Assembly: GCF_900112865.1 (NCBI RefSeq)
Contig: NZ_FONH01000015.1
Span: forward strand, 44,384 to 108,383
DNA: 64,000 bases
Source: Dyella marensis
Lineage (GTDB): Bacteria; Pseudomonadota; Gammaproteobacteria; Xanthomonadales; Rhodanobacteraceae
Direction of reading: 5' to 3'
Part shown: one piece after another, positions 48,690 to 58,560 of the stretch
How the letters are laid out: the number at the start of each line of letters is the position of its first letter
Position numbering within the stretch: the first letter of the stretch is position 1
Notes under the pieces: generated by a model
Databases searched by the model: none
Seen by the model: the letters and a program-made list of their open reading frames with translations, nothing else
What the model was told of the DNA's origin: nothing
Made by a program: the position numbers and the translations under genes

Positions 48690-48815
48690 GGAATAGGGAA
48701 TGGAGAATAGGGAATAGGAAAAGCGCGTTATGGCAACAGGGAGGGCTGGACTCGGGACTCGAAGCGCGAAAGAGCCAGCTCTTCCTATTCTCGATTCCCC
48801 ATTCCCTATTCCCGT
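48690..48815. repeat. Palindromic repeat of GGGAATAGGGAAT units, between pheS and pheT
   Basis: The left arm (48690-48721) is built of GGGAATAGGGAAT and GAGAATAGGGAATAGG units. The right arm (48783-48815) carries the complement. A second copy lies at 49843-49944 on the other side of pheS. It sits within the operon, so the mRNA would fold into a long imperfect hairpin. Confidence 0.75.
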
Positions 48816-48818
48816 TCC

Positions 48819-50006
<1,188 letters not shown>

Positions 50007-50028
50007 TCATTTCGTCAGTGTTTGACGA

Positions 50029-50388
50029 TCAAGCGGCCAGGCTGGCCTTCGCCTTTTCAGCGATGGCGCCAAAAGCCTTGATGTCGTGCACGGCGATGTC
50101 CGCCAGGACCTTGCGGTCGACGGTGATGCCGGCCTTGCTCAGGCCATTGATCAGGCGGCTGTAGGACAGGCCGAACTGACGGGCGGCAGCATTGATACGC
50201 ACGATCCACAGGGCGCGGAACTGGCGCTTCTTCTGCTTGCGGCCGATATAGGCGTACTGGCCGGCCTTGATGACGGCCTGGTTAGCTACGCGGAAGACCT
50301 TGCGACGGGCGTTGTAGTAGCCCTTCGCGCGGCCGATGATCTTCTTGTGACGACGACGGGCGGTAACGCCACGCTTTACACGAGCCAT
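50029..50388 (-). CDS. rplT: 50S ribosomal protein L20
   Basis: The protein has 119 residues, the family length. It begins [30 protein letters not shown], the long basic helix that binds 23S rRNA. The C-terminal globular domain includes [17 protein letters not shown]. In E. coli L20 represses the infC-rpmI-rplT mRNA; similar control is plausible here. Confidence 0.98.
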   Translation of the reverse strand: MARVKRGVTARRRHKKIIGRAKGYYNARRKVFRVANQAVIKAGQYAYIGRKQKKRQFRALWIVRINAAARQFGLSYSRLINGLSKAGITVDRKVLADIAVHDIKAFGAIAEKAKASLAA

Positions 50389-50404
50389 GGTTCAGTCCTC
50401 CGCC

Positions 50405-50602
50405 TTAGACGTACGGCAACATGCGAGCAACACCCTTGGTGTCGCAGGCCTTGACGTGATTGGTAGCGCGCAGGTTGCGCTTACGCTTGGTCGACTTCTT
50501 GGTCAGGATGTGCGACTTGAAGGCGTGACCGGCCTTGAACTTGCCGGAAGCGGTCTTGCGAAAACGCTTCGCCGCCGCCCGGTTGGTCTTGATCTTGGGC
50601 AT
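50405..50602 (-). CDS. rpmI: 50S ribosomal protein L35
   Basis: This is a 65-residue basic protein, [23 protein letters not shown] at the N-terminus, with the [17 protein letters not shown] segment typical of L35. The start at 50602 has a GGAG ribosome site. It is separated from infC by about 227 bases, which contain a GGCGGCCC-AA-GGGCCGCC hairpin just after infC. It is 16 bases from rplT. Confidence 0.97.
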   Translation of the reverse strand: MPKIKTNRAAAKRFRKTASGKFKAGHAFKSHILTKKSTKRKRNLRATNHVKACDTKGVARMLPYV

Positions 50603-50829
50603 GGGTTGCTCCGTATCTCGGTTTCTGACTGATCTGGCGGCGGCCCTGGAGCCGCGCTTTCCGTCCTGCCACGATCGGTTCACGACCCGTCCTGGTGGGT
50701 CGAACCGGCGATTGTACGGGGATCGGGGGCGGTTTGCCAGTGGTGCGGTGCGGCGGGCTCCAGGCCCGGCCAGGTCCCGGAAATGCCAACGGCGGCCCAA
50801 GGGCCGCCATTGCGGGATACCGGCCCGGA

Positions 50830-51354
50830 TTACTTCTTCTTCGGGCCGATCATCATGACCATCTGGCGGCCTTCCAGGCGGGGGAAGGACTCCACCACGC
50901 CGTTCTCGCCGACGTCTTCCTGGATCTTCCTGGCCAGGTTCTGGCCCAGATCCTGGTGCGACATCTCGCGGCCGCGGAAGCGGATGGTGACCTTGACCTT
51001 GTCGCCCTCTTCCAGGAAGCGAAGCATGTTGCGCAGCTTGATCTGGTAGTCGCCCACGTCCGTGACCGGACGGAACTTCACTTCCTTGATCTCGACCTGC
51101 TTCTGCTTCTTCTTGGCCGCCTGGGCCTTCTTCTGGGCTTCGAACTTGAACTTGCCGTAATCCATGATGCGGCAGACCGGCGGATCGCCGTTCGGCTGGA
51201 TCTCGACCAGGTCCATCCCGGCTTCTTCGGCCAGGCGCAGGGCCTCGTCGCGCGTGAGGATGCCCAGCTGTTCAGAATCCGCACCGATCACGCGTACGCG
51301 CGGGACGCGGATCTCATGGTTGCGGCGATTACCCTTGTTGTCGGTGGTAGCGAT
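50830..51354 (-). CDS. infC: Translation initiation factor IF-3, AUC start codon
   Basis: IF-3 binds the 30S subunit and checks the start codon-anticodon pair. The protein is 174 residues when started at ATC (51352-51354 on the reverse strand), which gives (M)[30 protein letters not shown], the family N-terminus. GGAGG lies 8 bases upstream. The first in-frame ATG would remove most of the N-terminal domain and the linker. Use of a non-AUG codon (AUU in E. coli) lets IF-3 inhibit its own translation. The C-terminal domain has [19 protein letters not shown]. It lies 44 bases after thrS. Confidence 0.95.
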   Translation of the reverse strand: MATTDNKGNRRNHEIRVPRVRVIGADSEQLGILTRDEALRLAEEAGMDLVEIQPNGDPPVCRIMDYGKFKFEAQKKAQAAKKKQKQVEIKEVKFRPVTDVGDYQIKLRNMLRFLEEGDKVKVTIRFRGREMSHQDLGQNLARKIQEDVGENGVVESFPRLEGRQMVMMIGPKKK

Positions 51355-51398
51355 ACCACTATCCTCCAGAAGAATTAACGAGTTGGCCGGACGGGCGC

Positions 51399-53300
51399 TC
51401 AGCGCCGCGTTTCGGCCTCCAGGCGCTCGATGAAGGCGGCCAGCGGCATGCTGCCCAGGTCTTCACCGGCACGGGTACGCACGGAAACGGCCCCAGCTTC
51501 CTTCTCACGGTCACCGACCACGAGCAGGTACGGGACCTTTTGCAACGTATGTTCGCGGATTTTATAGCCGACCTTTTCGTTGCGCAAATCCGCCTTGACT
51601 CTGAAACCTTTGCCGACAAGGGCTTGCGTGACCTCGCGCACGTAGTCGGCCTGGGCGTCGGTGATGCTGAAGACCTGGGCCTGGACCGGGGCCAGCCAGG
51701 CCGGCAGGTGCCCGGCGTGGTGCTCGATCAGGATGCCGATGAAGCGCTCCATCGAGCCCACGATGGCCCGGTGCAGCATCACCGGATGGCGGCGCTGGCT
51801 GTGCTCGTCCACGTACTCGGCGCCCAGGCGCTCGGGCATCATGAAATCCACCTGCATGGTGCCGACCTGCCAGCCGCGGCCGATCGAGTCCTTCATGTGG
51901 TACTCGATCTTGGGGCCGTAGAAGGCGCCCTCGCCCGGCAGCTCCTGCCATTCCACCCCGGCCGAGCGCAGGGCCGCGCGCAGCGCGTCCTCGGCGCGGT
52001 CCCACACGGCGTCGCTGCCGATGCGCTTGTCCGGGCGCAGCGCGATCTTGAGCGCGATGTCCTCGAAACCGAAGTCCCCGTACACCTTCATCGCCTGCTG
52101 GTGGAAGGCCGTGACCTCGGATTCGATCTGCTCTTCCGTGCAGAAGATGTGACCGTCATCCTGGGTGAAGGCGCGCACGCGCATGATCCCGTGCAGCGCG
52201 CCGGACGGCTCGTTGCGGTGGCAACCGCCGAACTCGCCGTAGCGCACCGGCAGGTCGCGGTAGCTGTGCAGGCTGGTGTTGAAGATCTGCACGTGGCCGG
52301 GGCAGTTCATCGGCTTGAGCGCGTAGGTGCGCTTCTCCGACTCGGTGAAGAACATGTTTTCCTGGTAGTTGTCCCAGTGGCCGGACTTCTTCCACAGGCT
52401 CACGTCCATGATCTGCGGGCCGCGCACTTCCTGGTAGCCGCTGGAGCGGTACACGCCGCGCACATACTGCTCCACCGCCTGCCAGATGGCCCAGCCGTTC
52501 GGATGCCAGAACACCATGCCCGGCGCTTCTTCCTGCTGGTGGAACAGGTCCAGCGCCTTGCCGATCTTGCGGTGGTCGCGCTTCTCGGCCTCTTCCAGCT
52601 GGTGCAGGTAGGCCTTGAGGTCCTTGTCGTTGAGCCAGGCCGTGCCGTACACGCGCGTCAGCATCGCGTTGTTGGAATCGCCGCGCCAATACGCGCCGGC
52701 TACCTTCATCAGCTTGAAAGCGCGCAGCTTGCCGGTGTTGGGCACGTGCGGGCCGCGGCATAGGTCGGTGAATTCGCCCTGCGTGTACAGCGAGAGCTCT
52801 TCATTGGCCGGAATGCTTTCGATGATCTCGGCCTTGTACTCCTCGCCGATGCCGCGGAAAAACGACACCGCGTCGTCGCGCGACTTCACGCTGCGCGTCA
52901 CCGGCAGCGCTTCCTGCACGATCTTGTGCATTTCCTCTTCGATCCTGGCCAGGTCGTCCGGCGTGAAGGGACGCTCGTAGGCGAAGTCGTAATAGAAGCC
53001 GTTGTCAATCACCGGGCCGATGGTGACCTGCGCGCCGGGATACAGGCGCTGCACGGCCTGGGCCAGCAGGTGCGCGGTGGAGTGGCGCAGGATCTCCAGC
53101 GCCTCGGGGCTCTTCTCGGTGACGATCTCGAGGCTGGCGTCCTGCGCGATGGGATAGCTGGCGTCGACCAGCTTGCCGTCCACCTTGCCGGCCAGGGTGG
53201 CCTTGGCCAGGCCGGCGCCGATGGAGGCGGCCACGTCCTGCACCGTGACGGGATGGTCGAAGGGGCGCTTGCTGCCGTCGGGTAGCGTGATCTGGATCAT
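51399..53300 (-). CDS. thrS: Threonyl-tRNA synthetase
   Basis: The 633-residue class II enzyme has TGS (residues 1-60), editing (about 60-225), catalytic (about 240-530) and anticodon-binding (535-633) domains. The zinc ligands are a Cys in [10 protein letters not shown], a His in DDGHIF and a His in [15 protein letters not shown]. Motif 2 is [16 protein letters not shown]. The editing domain keeps [19 protein letters not shown]. The start at 53300 ([14 protein letters not shown]) is the known N-terminus. It is preceded by a Thr-codon leader ORF and terminator at 53321-53397. Confidence 0.97.
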   Translation of the reverse strand: MIQITLPDGSKRPFDHPVTVQDVAASIGAGLAKATLAGKVDGKLVDASYPIAQDASLEIVTEKSPEALEILRHSTAHLLAQAVQRLYPGAQVTIGPVIDNGFYYDFAYERPFTPDDLARIEEEMHKIVQEALPVTRSVKSRDDAVSFFRGIGEEYKAEIIESIPANEELSLYTQGEFTDLCRGPHVPNTGKLRAFKLMKVAGAYWRGDSNNAMLTRVYGTAWLNDKDLKAYLHQLEEAEKRDHRKIGKALDLFHQQEEAPGMVFWHPNGWAIWQAVEQYVRGVYRSSGYQEVRGPQIMDVSLWKKSGHWDNYQENMFFTESEKRTYALKPMNCPGHVQIFNTSLHSYRDLPVRYGEFGGCHRNEPSGALHGIMRVRAFTQDDGHIFCTEEQIESEVTAFHQQAMKVYGDFGFEDIALKIALRPDKRIGSDAVWDRAEDALRAALRSAGVEWQELPGEGAFYGPKIEYHMKDSIGRGWQVGTMQVDFMMPERLGAEYVDEHSQRRHPVMLHRAIVGSMERFIGILIEHHAGHLPAWLAPVQAQVFSITDAQADYVREVTQALVGKGFRVKADLRNEKVGYKIREHTLQKVPYLLVVGDREKEAGAVSVRTRAGEDLGSMPLAAFIERLEAETRR

Positions 53301-53320
53301 GGGGAATGATGCTCTGGGTA

Positions 53321-53348
53321 ACAAAAAAGGCGCCCAGCGCCTTTTTGT
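53321..53348 (-). terminator. Attenuator terminator before thrS
   Basis: On the minus strand ACAAAAAGGCGC pairs with GCGCCTTTTTTGT across a three-base loop, ending in a T-tract 20 bases before the thrS ATG. An alternative helix (53338-53362, CGCCTTGTG with CAC-AAGGCG, loop ATTC) uses the first arm of the terminator and could act as antiterminator. Confidence 0.8.
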
Positions 53349-53370
53349 GGAATCACAAGGCGTGGCGGAA

Positions 53371-53397
53371 TCAGCGTTGGCGCTTGGTAGTCGTCAT
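53371..53397 (-). CDS. thrS leader peptide with three threonine codons
   Basis: ATG at 53397 opens an eight-residue [11 protein letters not shown], with three consecutive and different Thr codons (ACG, ACT, ACC). It lies between a promoter (53462-53490) and a terminator hairpin (53321-53348). This is the layout of amino-acid attenuators: slow decoding of Thr codons when Thr-tRNA is scarce would favour read-through into thrS. The ribosome site is weak (GAG). E. coli thrS instead uses translational feedback by ThrRS itself, so this would be a different solution. Confidence 0.6.
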   Translation of the reverse strand: MTTTKRQR

Positions 53398-53461
53398 GTC
53401 GCACGCTCGGCCGGCGCTTTGGACGCGGGCCACCTTGGTTCCGATCGATAGGAAGTAGAGA

Positions 53462-53490
53462 ACGCTACTTTAGCGCCGCTCCGGCGTCAA
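53462..53490 (-). promoter_or_regulatory. Promoter of the thrS operon
   Basis: On the minus strand TTGACG (53485-53490) is separated by 17 bases from TAGCGT (53462-53467). A start near 53455 gives a leader of about 150 bases that contains the Thr leader ORF and the attenuator hairpin. Confidence 0.55.
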
Positions 53491-53554
53491 TTCGGCAGGT
53501 GTCCGAAACGCCGCTGCCGATAGAATTCGCCGCATCCATTCCGAGTACAGCCCC

Positions 53555-54565
53555 ATGCGCATCCTGGTCACCGGCACCGCCGGCTTCGTCGGCTCCGCCC
53601 TCGCCGAGCGCCTGCTCGTCCGCGGCGACGAGGTCCATGGCATCGACAACCACAACGACTACTACGACCCGGCGCTGAAGGAAGCCCGCCTGGCCCGTTT
53701 CGCAGGCCACCCTCGCTACACGCACCAGCGTGCCGACCTGGCCGACGGCGAGGCAGTCGAACAGGCTTTCGCCAGCTTCCAGCCCCAGCGCGTGGCCAAC
53801 CTGGCCGCCCAGGCCGGCGTGCGCTATTCGCTGAAGAACCCGCAGTCCTACGTGCGCAGCAACCTGGTCGGCTTCACCCACATCCTGGAAGCCTGCCGGC
53901 ATCACGCGGTGGAGCACCTGGTCTACGCCTCGTCCAGCTCGGTCTACGGCGCCAACCGCAAATTGCCGTTCTCGGTGGAAGACCCGGTCGACCACCCGGT
54001 CAGCCTCTACGCCGCCAGCAAGAAGGCCAACGAGCTGATGGCGCATACCTACAGCCACCTGTTCGGCCTGCCGACCACCGGCCTGCGTTTTTTCACGGTG
54101 TATGGCCCCTGGGGCCGCCCGGACATGTCGCCGATGCTGTTCGCCGACCGCATCAGCCGCGGCGAGCCGATCGACGTGTTCAACTTCGGCAACCACAGCC
54201 GCGACTTCACTTATATCGACGACATCGTCGAAGGCGTGATCCGCACGCTGGACCACGTCGCCCAGCCCGATCCGTCCCATGACGTCGAGCAGCCGAACCC
54301 GGGCAGCTCGCAGGCGCCGTACCGCGTCTACAACATCGGCAACGACCAGCCGGTGCAGCTGCTGCGCTTCATCGAGCTGATGGAGCAGAACCTCGGCCGC
54401 AGCGTGGAAAAGCGCCTGCTGCCGATGCAGCCGGGCGATGTGCCGGACACCTGGGCCGATGTCTCCGCGCTGCGCCGCGACGTCGGCTACGCGCCGAACA
54501 CCTCGATCGAGGAAGGCGTGCGGCGCTTCGTCGCGTGGTACCGCGAATATCACCACCTGCCCTGA
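53555..54565 (+). CDS. NAD-dependent nucleotide-sugar epimerase (UDP-glucuronate 4-epimerase-like)
   Basis: This 336-residue extended SDR enzyme has NAD-binding GTAGFVGSALAERLL at the N-terminus, the active-site motif YAASKKANELMAH (YxxxK) near residue 152 and VYASSSSVYG with the catalytic Ser. The segment FTVYGPWGRPDMSP and the NDYYDPALKEARLARF region near residue 30 are typical of the GAE/CapI group that interconverts UDP-glucuronate and UDP-galacturonate for surface polysaccharides. No polysaccharide genes adjoin, so the pathway is open. It is divergent from thrS. Confidence 0.9.
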   Translation: MRILVTGTAGFVGSALAERLLVRGDEVHGIDNHNDYYDPALKEARLARFAGHPRYTHQRADLADGEAVEQAFASFQPQRVANLAAQAGVRYSLKNPQSYVRSNLVGFTHILEACRHHAVEHLVYASSSSVYGANRKLPFSVEDPVDHPVSLYAASKKANELMAHTYSHLFGLPTTGLRFFTVYGPWGRPDMSPMLFADRISRGEPIDVFNFGNHSRDFTYIDDIVEGVIRTLDHVAQPDPSHDVEQPNPGSSQAPYRVYNIGNDQPVQLLRFIELMEQNLGRSVEKRLLPMQPGDVPDTWADVSALRRDVGYAPNTSIEEGVRRFVAWYREYHHLP

Positions 54566-54575
54566 AACAACCGGC

Positions 54576-54607
54576 GTAGGTTGGGGTGAGCGCAGCGAAC
54601 CCCAACA
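54576..54607. repeat. Dispersed palindromic repeat, single copy (GTAGGTTGGGG family)
   Basis: GTAGGTTGGGGTGAGC-GCA-GCGAACCCCAAC lies between two convergent gene ends and matches the other copies in the window. Confidence 0.82.
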
Positions 54608-54623
54608 GGCGCCATGACTCCGC

Positions 54624-55070
54624 TCAGAACGGCTTGGCGATCACCAGGAAGATGATGCCGAGCAACACGAACACCGGCAGCTCGTTCATCAGGCGCAGTG
54701 TCTTCGCGCTGGGCAGCGCACCGCCCCTGGCGCTGCGCTTCACCAGCCGGCCGGTCCACACGTAATAGACCAGCAGCAGCACCACCAGGGTGAGCTTGGC
54801 GTACAGCCATTCGGCCTGGCCGAAGTTCGGCAGCGTGCCCGGGAACAAGCGCCAGCCCTGCCACAGCGTGGCGCCGAACAGCAGCGCCATGCCGAACATG
54901 TTGTGGCCGAAGCGGTACAGGCGCGTCCCCATCAGTTCCAGCCGCGCCTTGGTCGCCGGCTCGCTGCCGGCCTCGGCGATGTTCACCAGGATCCGCGGCA
55001 GATAGAAGATCGAGGCCACCCAGGCCATCACGAACAGCAGGTGCAGGCTCTTGATCCACAGGTAGGTCAT
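54624..55070 (-). CDS. CopD/HemJ-like membrane protein
   Basis: This 148-residue protein has four membrane helices. The conserved His lies in the first helix (MTYLWIKSLHLLFVMAWVASIFYLPR) and a second in RLYRFGHNMFGMALLFGA. The helix WLYAKLTLVVLLLVYYVWTGRLVKR is very close in style to HemJ, the protoporphyrinogen IX oxidase of many proteobacteria, and is grouped with the CopD family in annotation. HemJ function is likely but not proven. It is convergent with the epimerase gene and lies beyond flgA. Confidence 0.8.
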   Translation of the reverse strand: MTYLWIKSLHLLFVMAWVASIFYLPRILVNIAEAGSEPATKARLELMGTRLYRFGHNMFGMALLFGATLWQGWRLFPGTLPNFGQAEWLYAKLTLVVLLLVYYVWTGRLVKRSARGGALPSAKTLRLMNELPVFVLLGIIFLVIAKPF

Positions 55071-55157
55071 GGTCGTTCCAGTCGGCGGCGGCGAACCGCG
55101 CGATGGTACGTCGATCCACGCCGCATCGTCAGTGCTTGCGGCCACACGCCGCGCACC

Positions 55158-55874
55158 TCAATCGCCGGCTGCCGGTGCGCCGGCTCCGGCCGGCTCCACC
55201 ACGCCCGGCCCCATCACCCGGGCCGTAATCAGCTTTCCGCTCGCTCCGTTGCGCACGCGCACCAGCGCGCCGCCTTCGCCCCGCTCCATCGCCGTGCCCT
55301 GCGCGCTGATCCGGAACTGCTGCTGGCGCGACACGATCTCGACCAGCTGGCCGCGGCGCACACCGGCCGCAGCTTTCAGGAAACGCACCTGCACCACCTG
55401 CCCCGCACGCAGCGGCCGCTGGCTGACACGGCCGGCGATCTCGCCGGGGTCGAGCGTGGCATCCGGCATGAGCGCCAGGTCGACATCCGCAAGCTGCAGA
55501 TCGCCCTTGCCGATCGGCTCGCCGGCTGGCTGCGCCATGGATACGGCGAGCGCCTTGGTATGCACCGCTGCGCGCACCGTATAGGTTTGCGCCGTTCCAT
55601 CCGGGCAACGCGCGGAAAAGCGCAATTTCGCCGGTTGCGAAACATCGATCGGCACGATCTGCAGCGACTGCCCGCATTGCGGTGCCGGACGGCGCTGCGC
55701 AAGCACCACCACATCGATGCGCGGATCCGGCCACGCCTTCTGCCGGACCCAATCGACCAACCAGCTGCGCGCGGCATTCGCCACCACGCCATCGACTTCG
55801 CCGGCGCGCACATGCAGCGGAACCAGCAGCGGCAAAGCCAACAGCACGCCGCGCCGTAGATACCAGACAACCAT
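55158..55874 (-). CDS. flgA: Flagellar P-ring assembly chaperone FlgA
   Basis: FlgA is a periplasmic chaperone for P-ring subunit FlgI. The 238-residue protein has a signal peptide (to HVRAGEVD) and the SAF-domain features AVSMAQPAGEPIGKGDLQLADVD and LRAGQVVQVRFLKAAAGVRRGQLVEIVSRQQQFRISAQGTAMERG. The start at 55874 is preferred over 55901. It is divergent from flgB. The anti-sigma factor FlgM and chaperone FlgN, which usually follow flgA, are absent here. FlgI is not in the window either, so this gene is part of a broken set. Confidence 0.9.
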   Translation of the reverse strand: MVVWYLRRGVLLALPLLVPLHVRAGEVDGVVANAARSWLVDWVRQKAWPDPRIDVVVLAQRRPAPQCGQSLQIVPIDVSQPAKLRFSARCPDGTAQTYTVRAAVHTKALAVSMAQPAGEPIGKGDLQLADVDLALMPDATLDPGEIAGRVSQRPLRAGQVVQVRFLKAAAGVRRGQLVEIVSRQQQFRISAQGTAMERGEGGALVRVRNGASGKLITARVMGPGVVEPAGAGAPAAGD

Positions 55875-55966
55875 CCATTCATCTCCATCCTGCCGCGCCA
55901 ACGCGGCGACGCATTATGCGTGCGCCCATGCGCACGCGCCGCTCAAGGTGTCTTTAGATTTCTCAA

Positions 55967-55997
55967 GCGGCGATGGAGCCGCTCCTACCATCGCCGC
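55967..55997. other. Perfect 10-base inverted repeat between flgA and flgB
   Basis: GCGGCGATGG (55967-55976) and CCATCGCCGC (55988-55997) enclose 11 bases with an inner GGAG/CTCC. The sequence resembles common intergenic hairpins of Xanthomonadales and Pseudomonas, lies 30 bases before flgB, and no sigma-54 or sigma-28 promoter was found nearby. Confidence 0.55.
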
Positions 55998-56025
55998 CTT
56001 CGTATTCGACACCGAGGGGCCCGCG

Positions 56026-56388
56026 ATGGGATTGAGTCTTGAACAAGCGCTTGGCGTGCATCCGGCCGCACTGAAGCTCCGCGCGGAGCGCGCCGAAGTG
56101 ATCGCATCCAATCTCGCCAACGAAAGCACGCCGGGTTACCTGGCGCACGACATCGATTTCCGCGCGAGCCTGCGCGAGGCCGCGCAGGGTGATGCGCAAG
56201 CGTTGGAGTTTGCTTCGGACCGGCTCAAGTACCGCGTGCCCGGCAGCGCCTCGCAGGACGGCAACACCGTGGATCTCGCCGCCGAACAGGCCGAGTTCGC
56301 GCAGAACGCCATCGATTTCCAGACCAGCCTGACCTTTCTCAATATGAAACTGAAAGGTCTTTCGGCAGCCATCAACGGGAACAGCTGA
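56026..56388 (+). CDS. flgB: Flagellar basal body rod protein FlgB
   Basis: This is a 120-residue proximal rod protein. The N-terminal flagellar rod signature is VIASNLANESTPGYLAHDIDF near residue 26, and the C-terminal helix AIDFQTSLTFLNMKLKGLSAAI is typical. Length is slightly shorter than usual (about 130). The start at 56026 (MGLSLEQALGVHPAALKLR) fits homologues. It overlaps nothing and is followed after two bases by flgC. Confidence 0.92.
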   Translation: MGLSLEQALGVHPAALKLRAERAEVIASNLANESTPGYLAHDIDFRASLREAAQGDAQALEFASDRLKYRVPGSASQDGNTVDLAAEQAEFAQNAIDFQTSLTFLNMKLKGLSAAINGNS

Positions 56389-56390
56389 CC

Positions 56391-56789
56391 GTGACTTTCA
56401 AAAGCATCGCCCAGATCGCCGGCTCCGCCATGAGCGCGCAGACCGTGCGCCTGAATACCGTGGCCAGCAACCTCGCCAATGCGGAAACCACCGGCACCGA
56501 GAGCAGCGCCTATCGCGCGCGCAAACCGGTATTCCAATCCGTGTTCCAGGGCAGTGGCGCGCGCGTACAGGTGCTGGATGTCGTCAGCAGCAACGAGCCG
56601 CTGAATGCCCGCTACGAACCCGATCATCCGATGGCCGACGAGCAGGGCATGGTCTACGACTCGAACGTCAACCCGGTCGAGGAAATGACCGACATGATGT
56701 CCGCTTCGCGCGCGTTCTCGACCAATCTCGAAGTGATGGCCCGCGTGAACGGCCTGCAACAGGAACTGCTGAAGATGGGGCAAGGCTGA
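56391..56789 (+). CDS. flgC: Flagellar basal body rod protein FlgC
   Basis: This is a 132-residue rod protein from a GTG start (56391). The N-terminal FKSIAQIAGSAMSAQTVRLNTVASNLANAETTG includes the rod signature. The C-terminal NPVEEMTDMMSASRAFSTNLEVMARVNGLQQELLKMGQG is the family tail. It is contiguous with flgB and flgD. Confidence 0.94.
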   Translation: MTFKSIAQIAGSAMSAQTVRLNTVASNLANAETTGTESSAYRARKPVFQSVFQGSGARVQVLDVVSSNEPLNARYEPDHPMADEQGMVYDSNVNPVEEMTDMMSASRAFSTNLEVMARVNGLQQELLKMGQG

Positions 56790-56791
56790 CC

Positions 56792-57490
56792 ATGCTGATC
56801 GACAAATCGCTCCATCGCAACGCCACCGCGCCGGCCAACCAGAACAGCGCAGCCGATCCCGGCGCCGCTGGCGGCAACAACGGCAACTCGTCCATCTCCG
56901 ACATGTTCACCACCTTGCTGGCGGCGCAGATCCAGAACCAGGATCCGCTGGCGCCCATGGAAGCAGGCCAGTTCGTCACCCAGTTCGCCCAGCTCAGCCA
57001 GGTCGAAGCGATGCAGTCGATGGCCAGCATCAATGCGGCCGCCGCGGCGATGCAGGAAAGCATGCTGGTGGTCACGCTCGGCTCGCAGGTCGGCTCGCAG
57101 GTGATGGTCGCCACCGACTCGGTAGCGCTTGGCGATCAGCCCGTCAAGGGCGGCTTCGTGCTGAACGACAGCGCCAGCGATACCAAGCTGGTATTGACCG
57201 GCCCCGATGGCGTGGAACATCCGATCGACCTGGGCCCGCAGGAAGCCGGCGAAGTCGATTTCGACATCGACCCCGAAAAACTCGGCCTGCCACCCGGCAA
57301 CTACAGCATGCGCGTGGATACCAATACCGGGGAAACCGTGCGCACCGAAATCCAGGGCGAACTGCAGAGCGTCCGGCTGGGCGCGGACGGCCAGGTAGTG
57401 CTGAGCGTAGCCGGCGTCGGCGACGTCACCGCCGCCGACATCTCGCGCTTCCTCGGCCGTCCCGACAGCCACGTCCCCTTTCTTTCTTAA
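56792..57490 (+). CDS. flgD: Flagellar hook assembly protein FlgD
   Basis: The 232-residue hook cap scaffold has the N-terminal motif FTTLLAAQIQNQDPLAPMEAGQFVTQFAQLSQVEAM near residue 40. Its Ig-like region is GGFVLNDSASDTKLVLTGPDGVEH (residues 120-190). The FlgD hydrophobic tail GDVTAADISRFLG ends it. It is intact and in frame, unlike the following flgE. Confidence 0.93.
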   Translation: MLIDKSLHRNATAPANQNSAADPGAAGGNNGNSSISDMFTTLLAAQIQNQDPLAPMEAGQFVTQFAQLSQVEAMQSMASINAAAAAMQESMLVVTLGSQVGSQVMVATDSVALGDQPVKGGFVLNDSASDTKLVLTGPDGVEHPIDLGPQEAGEVDFDIDPEKLGLPPGNYSMRVDTNTGETVRTEIQGELQSVRLGADGQVVLSVAGVGDVTAADISRFLGRPDSHVPFLS

Positions 57491-57499
57491 GGAACCGCC

Positions 57500-58315
57500 A
57501 TGAGCCTCAATATCGCCCTGTCCGGCATCCAGGCCGTCAACGGCCAGCTCAACCAGATCAGCAACAACATCGCCAACAGCGGCACGTTCGGCTTCAAGTC
57601 GGGCCGCGCCAATTTCGCCTCGTCGTACATGCAAGGCGCGCCGCAGGGCGTGTACATCGGCTCCACTTCGCAATCGATGGATATCGGCGGCAACCTGCTG
57701 TCCACCGGGCGCGGCCTGGACGCCGCGATCCAGGGCCGCGGCTTCTTCGTCAGCCGCGGCGAGGACGGCGCGATGAGCTATTCGCGCGTGGGCATGTTCA
57801 ACGTGAACAAGGACGGGCTGCTGGTGGATGCGTTCGGCCGCCACGTGCAGGGCTACGGTGAGGATGGCGACGGTAACATCGACGACATTGTCGTGCCCAG
57901 CGGCGGCAGCGGCGCCGAGCAAAGTTCCGAACTCACCTTCGCCGCCAACATGTCGGCCGACTGGGAGCAGCCGGCCACGACGCCGTTCAGCGCCGATGAC
58001 CCGTCGTCCTATAACGGCATGCAGGTCAGCCGCGTCTACGATTCGCTCGGCCGCGAACACACGGTCACCCAGTACTTCGTGAAAGGCGAAGGCAACAGCA
58101 TGCAGGTGCACTACGCCATGGACGGCACGGAAGTCGGCACGCCTACGGACATGAGCTTCGGCCCCGACGGCAACATGACCGCGCCGACCGAGAACGTCAC
58201 CCTGGACCTGGGCACGCCTGACGGCGCCCTGCCCATGGCGCTCGATATCGACTACGCCGACTGCACCATGTATGCCGGTGAGATGTCCACCACCACCAAC
58301 CACGCCGACGGCTAG
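57500..58315 (+). pseudogene. flgE: Truncated hook protein gene flgE (5' part)
   Basis: The first 271 codons encode the N-terminal half of FlgE: MSLNIALSGIQAVNGQLNQISNNIANSGTFGFK, then the D1/D2 region (GRGLDAAIQGRGFFVS, VSRVYDSLGREHTVTQYFVKG). Hook proteins are usually around 400 residues or more and end in a helix needed for polymerisation. Here the frame stops (TAG) within STTTNHADG, where homologues continue with a tyrosine, and meets fliF from the other strand. The C-terminal half is missing, so a functional hook cannot be made from this copy. Confidence 0.9.
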
Positions 58316-58545
58316 GGGATCTTTTCCGCGTCGAGCGCGGCCATGGTGTCGGCAGCGGCAACGTTTTCCTGCGCGCCGAACAGCGGCTTGTAGCCGGCCT
58401 CGCTGCGCCACATGAACATCATGGTCAGCGCGGTGAGGCCGATAGCCAGCACCACCAGGGGCAGCAGTTTCGTCAGCGCGGCCGGCGAGGGGAATTTGAG
58501 GGACTGGCCCAGACCTGCAGCGGTCGTTTTGAGTTTCGCAAGCAT
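58312..58545 (-). pseudogene. fliF: Truncated MS-ring gene fliF (5' part)
   Basis: The 77 codons encode the N-terminus of FliF: a short cytoplasmic start, the membrane helix LLPLVVLAIGLTALTMMFMW and RSEAGYKPLFGAQENVAAADTMAALDAEKIP, where homologues read GIPY. Full FliF is about 550-580 residues. The frame ends with TAG at the junction with flgE. It follows fliE by 15 bases in the normal order. Ring assembly is impossible from this remnant. Confidence 0.85.
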
Positions 58546-58560
58546 GGCTCAGCGCACCCG

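Noticed and set aside
55940..55980. Sigma-28 type promoter before flgB (TTTAGATTTC...GGCGATGG)
   Set aside because: The spacer is about six bases instead of eleven and the -10 matches at only five of eight positions; the sequence is better explained by the inverted repeat.
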